This document shows, piece by piece, positions 11,634 to 23,100 of a stretch of 64,000 nucleotides of DNA. A program made the translations under genes and the position numbers. This stretch comes from Pristionchus mayeri (Eukaryota > Nematoda > Chromadorea > Rhabditida > Neodiplogasteridae): NCBI GenBank assembly GCA_036245805.1, contig BTRK01000002.1, positions 40,654,661 to 40,718,660 of the forward strand, read 5' to 3'. The first letter of the stretch is position 1, and every line of letters begins with the position of its first letter. The notes below the pieces were generated by a model that worked only from the letters and a program-made list of their open reading frames with translations, made no database searches and had not been told where the DNA came from.

Positions 11634-12793
11634 AACCGTACAGCAAAAAATAAAATTCCTTGAAAATAAGTCCTTAGGGTTACTTTTTCAAGTATAGAAA
11701 GAAAATCAACCTTAGAAAGCCGTATCTCGTATCACTTCTGTATTGCGCCGAAGTGGGCGGTCGGATTTTGAAAATTTTTCGGAAATAGCTCGACGAGATA
11801 AGCATTTTTCCTGTTGGAAGCGAAGGGCTAGCTTATCTGTGAAAACAGTTACGGTAATTTGAAATTTTTAATTGGCCGTTCTGAAATATTTTATTCCACA
11901 GGGGGATTTTAGATATGTTCGTTAAATTCCTCGTGAAAAACTACCCCTTATATTAAAATTGCAACGAAAAATATTTTCCTGTCGGGTGTTAAATGGTAGA
12001 CCGGACACCTCGGACTTGAACGAGTTCGAACGAAAAAAATCGATTTTTTTGCGGAAATTTTTTTAGATCTATTTCTCGTGAACTGTGAGGTAGAAATTCG
12101 GATTCTACGAGTGAAAATACGCCAGAAAATCTATATATTGTGAAATTCTGTGATATCGAATTTTTCGACCCTAAATGCTCCATTTTAGGGGAACAATTTC
12201 ACATCTTTGAGGTCGAGAAAGTCGAAAAATTCGATATCACAGAATTTCACGAGATATAGATTTTCTGGCATATTTTCACTCGTAGAATCCGATTTTCCAA
12301 CTCACAGTTCACGAGAAGTCGATCTAAAAAATATTTCCCCAAAAAATCGATTTTTTCGTTCGAAATCGTTCAAGTCCGAGGTGTTCGGTCTACCATTTAA
12401 CACCCGTCATGAAAATATTTTTCGCTGCAAGTTTAATGCAAGGAGTAGTTTTACACGGGAAAGTTAACGAACATATCTAAAACCCCCTATGGCATAAAAT
12501 TGTTCAGGACGGCCACTTTAATATTTCAAATGACCGTAACTTTTTTCACAGATAAGCTTGCCCTTCACTTCAAACAGGAAAAATGCTTATCTCGTCGAGC
12601 TATTTCCGAATCACTATCCGGATATGGAGTTTGTAAGCTCCAAAAAAAGTTTCAAAATCCGACCTCCCACTTCGGCGCAAAACAGAGAATGATGTGTCAG
12701 AGATACGGCTTTCTAAGGTTGATTTTCTTTCTATATTTGAAAAAGTAACCATAAGGACTTATTTTCAAGGAATTTAATTTTTTGCTATACGGC
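11634..12793. mobile_element. 1.16 kb foldback palindrome III
   Basis: CCGTACAGCAAAAAATAAAATTCC at the left end and its inverted copy at 12770-12793 bound two arms of about 560 bp. It shares blocks with palindrome I: GACGAGATAAGCATTTTT-like, GTTACGGT-ATTTGAA, and CTGGCATATTTT near the centre. The two are therefore diverged members of one family. Confidence 0.9.
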
Positions 12794-13780
12794 TCATAGG
12801 TGAAATTGCTCGATCCTCTCAGATAGTCTCTCATAAACATGATTGTTAACTGTGTTTGATATCTAGTGACTGTTTTCAATGATGCATTCTTTAAATGACA
12901 AGGATAATTGTATAATTTAATTTCAGCGTGTCTATGAAACTCTTAGTAACCAGGATCGATATATTCTGAGACGTTGATTGAATGGATTCACCATCCATGT
13001 CGAAAGCACGCTCTACAGATACTCTTGCAATCGTAAATTCTGTGAATATTGACAGCCATCATCAATAATCACTATCAATTAACACAAATATGCCTTTCTT
13101 TTGAATCACCGTTTTTTTGTTTTCTCTTGAATGTAATGTTTGCTCAAGAAATGCGAGTTCGTTCGAGTAAGAACATATCAAATACACGGATGGTTACTAT
13201 ATATGCTGAAGACGGTGGCGCAACTCGGCATGTCATATGATCGCATTCAAACTTCCGGTAGCTAGAAAACATAACATTCTGCAGAACGTTCACATGTTAT
13301 TATAATTTTGTTAAAACCGTGGAAATCTGCTGTAAACATAATGGAGAAGTTTTTCTTTTTTAGTTCTCACCCGGAAGGAGTACTAATGTGCAATTACATC
13401 CCAATTGCAAATGCAATTGCATCCATACTGTAAACTCTGCCTTTTCTGGTGATTATTGGTGTGCCACCATAATATCAAAGATTCACTTCCCAGAACGTTA
13501 AAATTACATGAATAAATGTAAATATTTAATTATTGCAGTGGTTCATAGATTGTAATCGTAGATCGATAGAATACGGATGATGAGAGTATTCCAAATATAT
13601 TTCGCGGTGAAAACATCTGGATAATGTTTTAGGATCAAAAAAGTGAACCAATTCTATCAGAAAAAAATACATCATGCTTTATTGAAATTCAGTATCAGCG
13701 ATTTTATTGCATGGTATCATGTTAAATTACATGGGCATATTTTTGAAATGTTTAGTGTTTATTTGATCTGCAATATCGTG
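12794..13780. other. intergenic stretch, no gene supported
   Basis: AT-rich sequence. Short frames (for example 13049-13240) lack splice-supported partners or recognisable motifs. Nothing else seen. Confidence 0.45.
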
Positions 13781-13799
13781 GCGATTGGTCTTTCAGTCG

Positions 13800-14030
13800 G
13801 ACGAACGATTTGCCCTCTGGGCGTCCTGCTCTATGATCTATAGACGTGTGCGATCGATATCTTTTCGAATTCGTTGCGTTCAGTTTGAGCTATTCGAAAA
13901 TGTTATGCCCTCTGGTAGCTCTATCCTGCCATCTCCGAGAGATCGAGTCGCTTTGCATGATGCAACGCGACTCGATCTCCCCCCTGCCATTCGATTCTCG
14001 TCCCTAGATTCTGACCTGTGGCCGCTATAA
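13800..14030 (+). promoter_or_regulatory. conserved upstream block of F-box copy A
   Basis: CCCTCTGG occurs at 13813-13820 and 13908-13915, followed by TTCGATTCTCGTCCCTAGATTCTGACCTGTGGCCGCTATAATT. The same order occurs before copy B (17340, 17417) and, more diverged, before copy C (26096 as GCCTCTGG, 26147). The second CCCTCTGG lies 187-204 bp before the ATG in all three copies. It is not open for translation across copies, so it probably holds the promoter or outron. Confidence 0.55.
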
Positions 14031-14108
14031 TTATACTATTTTCGTAGTTTTTTAAAATTTATATGTTTTTGTTATAATTAGAAAATTGTACAACTAATTT
14101 CACCTCAG

Positions 14109-16419
14109 ATGCTAACATCACTAATCCAAACAACCAAACGAAGTCACTCAATGACCACCCGTTCTCAGGAATCAGCTAACAAAGCAAAGAGAACGAAGCA
14201 ATTTGACATCTGCGATAAGGTATTTCATAAAAAAGGGAAGTGTATGTGTATATTTATATTTGTTTGCAGGATTTACTCTCAAATTTGCCGGATGACTGCA
14301 TTTTGGCCGTTTTTGAGACTTTCGAATAGTGAGTTGTTCTGTTCAAATTGAAGGGGATGGAGGGACATAATAATAATAGGAAGTCCGCATACGGAACCCT
14401 AGGGCACACAATGCGTTGTATATTATGTGCGGATTATGCTTTGCTTTTTTTCAGCAAAGATTTGAACAGGCTAAGCAGTGTGAGCAGAAAAATGCGCTAT
14501 TTCGCTCAAGCAAACCCTAAAAAGGAGCATGACGTGAAAACAGTATCACTTGAACAAGTGAGTATTTCACGGATTATTAGGCAGTACATTATACATTAAT
14601 TTAGTTTAATTAATTTAGGCGACTAATGGAGATTTTTTTGTAACTGTGTATAAATATGGTCCTAACCATAAGCGAGAATATTTGCGATGGATCGTAAAAA
14701 CTAATGGAATTGTGGAGATTCAGAGAGAGGGATGGGAAAGCAACGAGATGGATTCAATTGCAACACGCGTAAGATTCATCGATCAATCAGTGTTGCAAAA
14801 AATCATTTACAGATAACTACTACTACTATTCCATCTATGCCGACTTCGGTACCTTCTGAAATTTACAATATATTAGAATATCTGCTCAATAGATTCGATA
14901 TTATGAAAATCCATTTGCGATCAGTGAGTCTTATTTTTTGGAAAATGTTTATCTAATCGAACAATTTATATTAGGTATTGATTGATGACTCATTAATGTT
15001 TAATCTGAATCGAGTATTCAATGGAGTAGAAGGATTATATTTCATAATTTGGAGTCATTTAGAGAAGGATAAGAAGATGACTGCAAAGTGAGTTAGATGG
15101 AATAATTCTATCGGAGTTCCGAATTCTGCCTGCTTAAAATAATCATTGAAATATTCCTAACGTATTTTTTATTAATTCTTAAATATTCTTCAATTGGCTT
15201 AAAACTGCAAAAGCCAAACATATCGCCTTAATTGCAAGTGCAAAATATGATGGACTGAATTGGGAGGTGTATGAGTCACTAATAAATTCGATGGCTAAAT
15301 CATCGCCTCGCTGTCAGCTTAACATGTATATGCCTGGTGAATCGGTTAGTTTAATTTTGTACATAATTCATTATTAATTCGGCCATAATTCATTATTAAT
15401 TCGGTCTAATCTGTCAGAAATCTTCGAGAATAGTTTGCGAACATTGGCAACACATGAAATATCACTTTTTCCGTTTCTCTTTCTCTATCCAGGTCTAGGA
15501 ACGTCAGCGAGAAAACAATAGTTGAAGGAGAAGTCAGAGAAAAACTTTGCCTTCGTCAAAGGGAAAATAAAAAAAATGTGTTGTTTTCTTTCCCTTTCCT
15601 TTCTCTCTCCCTCTCTCTTGAAAACAACGCGCTGTTAATTCTCTCCGACTTTCATCGCCTTACGAAATCGAGTTTCCCAAATTTTCCATGCCCTTGTCAG
15701 AGAAAAAGCACACCGAAAAAATGAAGGAGCATTCCTGTACCTCAAAAATATGCGTATTGCCCTCATTGCTACATGATCAGTTTTTTTTTTGCATAGTAAT
15801 TGCCCTTTTTAGCCTTCAATTGTATTTCCCACGGAATCTCCGATCGATACCATAACGAAGTTCGCATATTTCAATATTAGCAATTTGGAATTTTCCCTTG
15901 CGACAACTACAAAAGTTATCAAAGTGAGTGTGATCTGTAAATTTTTCTAGCTCAAAAATAAGTTTCATGAATACAATAATAAAATAAATATAAACCAGGT
16001 TTGAAACATACGTAATTTTAATCATAACAATATTGTACACGAACATGAAGGGTGGAACATGTGTATGCATATCCTTAATAACAATTTAAAAAAAAATTGA
16101 TTAATTAAAATGGCGCTTTATAACACAGAATAATTTCGACAAAGACCAGTTTCTGAGAAATGTTGGAAATCAAGTTGAGGTAAAGTAGCTGAGAAAATAT
16201 ATGCTAATTGCGCACTAACAGGTGTGGTAAAACATAAATATATATATTTAAAAACCCTTCATGTTTGTGTTTTCCTTTGTGATTAAAATTTTTTTTCAGG
16301 TGCTCCTCGATTCTGCTGGTAATTTCTGGCATAATCTCAAACTTCGTGTGAAAGGATTTACAATCCGAGTGGAGAGCCACGCTTGTGTTGTCCATGTTAC
16401 CAGCCCTCCACATTTTTAG
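14109..16419 (+). pseudogene. F-box protein paralog A, decayed
   Basis: The layout is the same as the two paralogs: exons at 14109-14218 (TTRSQESANKAKR leader), 14270-14329 and 14455-14558 (F-box: DLLSNLPDDCILAVFETFE... then LNRLSSVSRKMRYFA), 14619-14769, 14812-14920, 14974-15087, about 15188-15343, 15814-15922, about 16121-16180 and 16300-16419. F-box proteins bind SKP1 and present targets to SCF ubiquitin ligases; the long divergent C-terminal part would choose the target. Two acceptors are broken. Before exon 7 the paralogs have CAGGTTCTTCAA, whereas here it is ATATTCTTCAA with no AG. Exon 9 has no acceptor and carries a stop (TAA) three codons before its conserved Trp. The first six exons remain open, so a truncated product is possible. 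Confidence 0.7.
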
Positions 16420-17329
16420 AATTTCTCCATGCCTCCCTTTACCGCAAAGCATCATTGCCCTATAGGTGATGACACGTTCTAGAACGTGACCACACGTTTG
16501 GAACTTTCCCATAAGCCTTTTTAACACTCTTTCTGAACAATGGCACCATTTTAGAACCCAGTTAGAACCCAGGGAAGTTCCAAAATGATTCTTAGTTAAT
16601 CCCGGGAAGGATTATAAGAAGTTACTTTTTGATCCCAGGTTTCAAAGTAATATCTGTAAAACATGTGAATTCCAAAAAGTCATTTGATTTACAAGGTGAG
16701 TATCTTTCTAAAGTGGTATCTTTGATCAGAGGGAGGGTTCCAAAATGTTCCATCACCTTAAATGGTAAACATTTTTTCTGATCAATGTTCAACTTGTAAG
16801 TCACTTGAATTCACTTGAGCATTGGGGGAGAGACACAAGTCCAGACGAAACCTTCTTATAACTCGAGATTGCAACCGAGTTGCCAAGTTGTACATTTCTT
16901 CCGCAATTGTTTTGTTTGCTGCAATGAATAAACGTCGTATTCATTTTCGTTCATGATTGTTTTTGTATCATACAATTGAAACTTCAGCAGAAAAGATCAA
17001 TCTGTACTAGCTATCGACATCAGATCGATTCAATATTATTTAAAATAATCACATAACATACCAGTCAGAGTCCTCTTCTCTAGTGTGGCCGTACGCGATG
17101 TATCCTCTCATCATCTTTGAATTTGTTAGGAATTGATTTACTTTATTTTCCATGATATCGTTTTTGAACATCTTAACGTAAGGAGTTAACGTTCGCTATT
17201 TGAACTCTTTTCTCTAATCCTATCGGCTCGCCCTTGCATTTTTCTCAAATGACACATGTTATCTCTCGGAATACCTCTGATATGGTATATTTATGGTGTC
17301 GATGGGGCGTTACCATATGTTCTTACGTC

Positions 17330-17530
17330 GACAGATTTACCCTCTGGGCTCGCTGCTTTATGCTCACTAGCACATTTTCGAATTTGCTGCATCATTAGTT
17401 ATTTGAAAATTGTTTGCCCTCTGGTAGTTCTTGACCTTCTCAACTCGAAGCTCGCGTGGAACGAAGCGGCTCGAACTCGTCCCCATTCATCTCTCGTCCC
17501 TTGATTCTGACCTGTGGCCGCTATAATTCT
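17330..17530 (+). promoter_or_regulatory. conserved upstream block of F-box copy B
   Basis: CCCTCTGG at 17340 and 17417, then CTCGTCCCTTGATTCTGACC and TGTGGCCGCTATAATTCTAG, matching the block before copy A almost base for base over the last 40 bp. Confidence 0.55.
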
Positions 17531-17603
17531 AGTATTTTATTACGGTTGCTATATTATATTTTTTTTGTTAATTATTATTTTTTAAGAAAAATTACTCGTT
17601 CAG

Positions 17604-19656
17604 ATGTCTCCGTCGTCATCCAAAAGAAGCCATTCAATGACAACACGTTCCCAGGAATCTGCGAATAAGGCAAAAAGGGAAAAAAAGGGGGGAGCAATTT
17701 TACATCTGCGATAAGGTATTTGAAAAAAGGATTAATGTGTATTGTTAATTTTGCAGGATTTACTCTCAAATTTGCCCGATGATTGCATTTTGACCGTTTT
17801 CGTGACTTTCGAATAGTGAGTTTTAGTATGTATGATTTTTGCGGATTTCTGATAGACAACAGGACATCAGATTTGGTACGATTTGGCGGCGCGCTGTACG
17901 TTGTGAGAATCCGGAGATTCTCGTGCTTTAGTACAGAATACCAGCTATATTGTGTGCCCATGCAGTTACCACTACATCATTCTTCTCTTTCAGCGACAAT
18001 TTGGACAAGCTGTGCAGCGTGAGTAGAAAAATGCGATATTTTGCTCTAGCTAAACAGAGGAAGGAATATGATGTGAAAACAATATCGCTTTGTCAAGTGA
18101 GTAACTCATGGTTTCCCAAGCTATCATACATAAACATATTGAGGCGGAAAATGGAGTTTATCTTCTTACTGCGCATATAAATCGTGCATATAAACGAGAA
18201 CGTTTACGCTGGACCGTAAGAACACCTGCTGATGGGACTGTGGATATTCAAAGAGAGGGATGGACAAATTCACATCAATCTTATGTAAACATCAATACTC
18301 CATAAGCTTTGCAACCATTCACTTTTAGCCATATAACTTATCTATGACGACTTCGATACCTTCTAATAGTTACAATATATTTGAATATCTGCTCAATAGA
18401 TTCAATATTGTGAAAATCAGTTTCAACTCGGTGAGTAAATAGTTTTATTTATAATTTATAACGCATGTATGATAGGTTTTGATCGATGAGTCATTCATAT
18501 CTGCAATGGAGAAATTGCTCAACGGTGCACATGGTCTTACTATCAATATTTGTTCGAGCTATGTGGCTAATTCCAAGGCCAAAAGGTATGTTGCGCGACT
18601 GCTGACCACAGCCGTAGCCATGATTTATACCAGTTAAAATCACGAGAAGAAGTTCAGTGACTTAAAATCTGATCACATCCATGGCTGCGCTTTCAGACAT
18701 TGTAGAATTTCAAATGGCATAATTTTCACAGGTTCTTCAATTGGCTAGCAACGACAAAGGCCATTGAAATATATTTATTTGGAATACGGAATTTCGGCGT
18801 ATTGAGCAGTAAAACGCACGAATGGTTCATAAAATCCTTTGCCAAATCTTCACCTGGCTCAAGTCTCGGCATTTTCTGGTGTATCAGGTTAGTTTCATGT
18901 TGCAAACAAGGCACAAAATTAACATAAATAATCATGAACATTTGCGCGTTTTTTGTTTTATAAAAAAATGTGTTGTGTTAAAATGAGTAAAAATTGTTAA
19001 TACATGAACTTAATTATTTAAAAGTTAATACTAACATTTAATAACACAATTATCATTTTCAGTGCATTTTAAAGGACGTTCCGATCGACTCAATTGTGAA
19101 GTTCTCATCTTTCAGTAATTCCGAATTGGTTTTTGACAATGCGTCAACAATTGAAATTGTAAAAGTAAGGCCATTGTAATGTGCGTGATGTTGGGAACAC
19201 TTCGGCTGAAACATGGACAATTTTAATACATATTTCAGTTTGCGATTGTCTAAGTTATTTTTTTTCTTCAGAAAATTCTTACTGGCAAAAGAATTGGCAG
19301 TTGGCGATTAAAAACCATGGATCCTTTCGGAAAGGAGGAGCTAAAGATTAAGATCGGGAGTCAAGTTGAGGTAGAGTCCTGAGCACTAATTAGCCCGGGG
19401 GGATTATTTTGGTAGGGATACGAGATATTTCGCATTTGATCATCTCCAGTCACTTATGCAAAATAAAGGATAACAATTTATAGTGATGAAATATACGAAA
19501 TTATCATCGGACTGTCTTTACAGATTCTCGACGACTCTACTGATTTCTTCGGTTGGACTCTTAAACTTCGCTTGAACGGATTCATAATCCTCGTGGCATT
19601 CAGGTGGAATGTCAGTTTCGATAGTCTCCAGAATGGGGTTCAAGAATGGTGTGCAT
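17604..19656 (+). CDS. F-box protein paralog B, first exon frameshifted
   Basis: Ten exons match the paralogs: 17604-17714, 17757-17816, 17994-18096, about 18143-18280, about 18330-18430, 18476-18584, 18732-18888, 19062-19165, 19271-19370 and 19524-19656. The F-box spans exons 2-3 (DLLSNLPDDCILTVFVTFEY, then DNLDKLCSVSRKMRYFA). Exon 1 starts MSPSSSKRSHSMTTRSQ after TTCAG, a likely trans-splice acceptor. A homopolymer run (AAAAAAAGGGGGG at about 17680-17692) shifts its frame so that TAA appears at the exon end; the paralogs read QFDICDK there. Either this is a real disabling expansion, a sequencing error, or translation starts elsewhere. All later exons are open. Confidence 0.65.
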
Positions 19657-20122
19657 GATGTGTATTCACAGTGTTAACATTAACCGAAATCACTGAACAT
19701 CGAAATTCCTAAATACTTTTACTGTCGCACCAATAAACATATTACCTATGTATTTCGCTTCTCAGGATTAGCAGACTCGCGATTAACAGATTTTTCTCAT
19801 CGAATTGTAATCGGGAGAAACCCGGGAGAGTATCATGCATTCTGATTGGGGCAATCGATTTTATGAAGGATATTGTATTATATTATTATTTCTCCGATAT
19901 ACTCCAGCATTTCTTGATTAGTAACAGTACAAATAACGATCACTGATCAATGAATTCAAATTTACATACACATCAATTCGATTTCTCATTCCTCCCTCCT
20001 CCCCTCATTTCCACTCCTTGCTCTTCTCTGGTGCGGTCGACGCGCGTTTTCCTCTCATTTCAACCTCGTTCAAATTGTAAGAACTACGCTTCTTCTTTAC
20101 CAATATCTATGTATTTCAACAG

Positions 20123-23100
20123 ATGCCCGGCCAGCACGGTAATTCGGGCAAGGTCAATAACGTGTGCACCTCACTGGATTCTAATCGTAAGAATATTTTT
20201 GCCTAGTTATCCTTGAAACAACAATGGCACCATGCCGAATTAAGCAGTCACATTTATACTGAAAATTGTGCTCACCTGATACAACTTAATCTTTAATCTT
20301 TGATCTCTGACCTCTCATTTCAGCGTATCGTCCCGCCCATCCTCGCGACGTCTCTCTCAGCAGCTGCGCCGATGACGTCCGTCTCGATTACTGCATCGCC
20401 TTCACTGCCAAATCCGTCCTTCCCCTGAATCTGAAAGTACGTATATCAATTTCTAGTCAAGGATTGTGATAAAATGTCTGAAGTAAGCAACGACAGGATT
20501 GAGCATTAGATCGAGGAATAAATGAGAAATCTGACATCTATGAGTGGATATCAGATTATATTTTGCAGGAGATTGGTCAGTTCTTCGAGAGCGACCCGAT
20601 CACCCTCTATCACGACTACGTCATCTGGGCGTGCTCGGTACGATTGACGAGAGAAAAACGTGAGTTGGTCTTTGAAGTTTATAGAGTTAATATTTGGCGT
20701 CTTGCACTGAGGGGCTACACTGGTGAGTGGGGCAGAATGCGAAATATTTGTAGGACATCTTTGTCGCATATTTACCAATTTTTGCCGTTTTATATGACTT
20801 TTTTAAAATTAAAAATGCATTATTCCGCTCAGACGACTCTGGACTGCTCCGCTTCACTCTTCGCCTCGTTGCTCCTTCTTCTCACTCGCTTCGATCATCG
20901 ATCTGACCCCGTAAATTATCTTAATTTTGCAATATGTTGATGTCTAATGAGGTTCGGTTACGATACGGTTGTTCGGTTTTTCGTCAGAATAATCGAAAAC
21001 AACGTAGGATTGGAAATTTAAATTGGAGTACGGCAGGTTCAGTACTTATTAGTGATGCCAAATCGGCGCGCGCTCTCCTCGTTTCACACGCTCTCTCGCT
21101 CTGTCTGACCGGTGAGGGGGCGTATGAAATGAGGAGAGTGCGCGCCGATTTGGCATCACTAGTACCTATATTACAATGCTATCCTGCATCAACCCTCCAC
21201 TTTTTTCAGCAAGACTGCCGTACCCACGAACCCTGTACTGATGGTCAAGGCGATTCTCGAGGGAAATAAGTGGAAAGGCAGTGATTTGAAGATCAAGGTA
21301 TACCACCATGACGTTGGTGCACATTTACCTTTTAATACACAGAGGGAACAAAAGTCGGGAGCGACTGCTGTATCCGAGGCACGCCCAATACCACCTACCA
21401 CGTGCACAAGTCAGCATTCGCCAACACCAAGCTGAACGCTGTCAAGGTTTCGAATTATTGTTATTGTTCTAAAGAGAATGTGACTGATTTAACCTTGAGT
21501 GGACTTCCAGCTGATTAGATCTTCACATTACTATATATCTTTCCCTAATCTGTCACATTTCGAAACTCTTCAGGATACAGTTTGCTTACAATTTGTATCT
21601 ATTTGCGCCTTTTAGCCTAGATAAAAAATGTAATTCTGGAATTATTCACTTAAGAATGACCATTTCAATTAATCAGGCCAGACAAGGAGGGCGTGTAGGG
21701 CTAGTTTGCAGTTAATTCTAAGTGATTTTTTCTATAGTGGTCATATGATAGAGCTATTGGGATGTCCGGAAAGTTCGTATAATGCTTCGGAAAAAAGTCA
21801 GTTCGCGATCAAATGCAGTGATTGCGCAATCTATTTGTCAACAATGTATTGCATCATTCTGACGTTGAGTAGTGAGAGGATTTAATCAGTCTCCTAGTTG
21901 CTACATTGATTCTTGTGATGGACTCACATCTCTACCTCCGAGCAGTTTTACTTCATTACTACCGTCTTGGCCGATCCGTGAAGGAGGCCCACTCTGCCCT
22001 GGCCCAGTCGGAAGGAGCTGACGCCCCCTCCATACCCTTTTGCTATAAGTGGTTCTCCCGCTTCAAGAAAGGGGAGTTTGGAATCGATGATCAACCCCGC
22101 TCTGGACGCCCTCCCTCCCTCGATCAGCCTCTCGTTCTCCGCACACTGAAGCGCAAGCCCATGGCCAGTGTGCGTGAGTTGAAGAAGGATACTGGTACTC
22201 CCAGATCATCGGTGTCCGATATCCTCCATCGATCTGGGAAGAAGCCGAAACTCCCACAAGTGATTCCCCATGACCTCTCCCCCGAACAGCTGAAAAATCG
22301 TGTTCAAGTCTGTCGGGAATTACTCCATCGTAGATCCAATCTTCGATGGGTCAATTCCGTCATCGCTACAGATGAGAAGTGGATCACGTACTATAACCCT
22401 GTGAGGAGACTGCAATGGGTGGATGCAGATGAGAAGCCCACGCCCGTCCCGAAGAAGGAAGAGCACGGAAAGAAGGAACTCCTCTGCTTCTTCTTCTCAG
22501 TGCTCGGTCCCATCTACTGGGAGATCCTCGCCCCTGGCACCAGCATCAATGCCGACCTCTTCTCTGAACAACTGGAAGATGTCGCGATCAGAGTCCCTCC
22601 CAGACTCCTGAACCAGGGCAAAATCCTTCTTCTGATGCACAATGTTCGCCCACATCGAGCGAAGATGACCCAGAAGAAAATGGACGAGCTGAAGATCGAG
22701 AGGATTCCCCATCCACCGTATTCCCCGGATCTCTCCCCATGCGACTACTACTGCTTCCGCTCTCTCTCTGACTTCTGCAAAGGAAAGAAGTTCAAGAATC
22801 GAGATGAAGTTGTGAGGGCTTTCGTGAACTGGGCGGTCTCGAAGAAACCCGCATTCTGGAAGAGAGGAATCGAGACCCTGCCCAATCGCTGGAGGGAGGT
22901 AGTGAGAAAGAAGGGGGCATACACTGGTCACTGAGAATTGTAAAGCATTGAATAAAAAATAAAAACAAAAAATTATACGAACTTTCCGGACACCCCAATA
23001 GTACATGCTAATAGTATTGTAATTATAGTTCTAATTATGTTACTAAACATATGCGCCATATTCTTACAGAATCCTCCCGGTGACGTCATCAGCACGAGTG

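Noticed and set aside
22497..23006. 169-codon minus-strand frame
   Set aside because: Antisense shadow of the mariner transposase; the same shadow occurs at 60089-60485.
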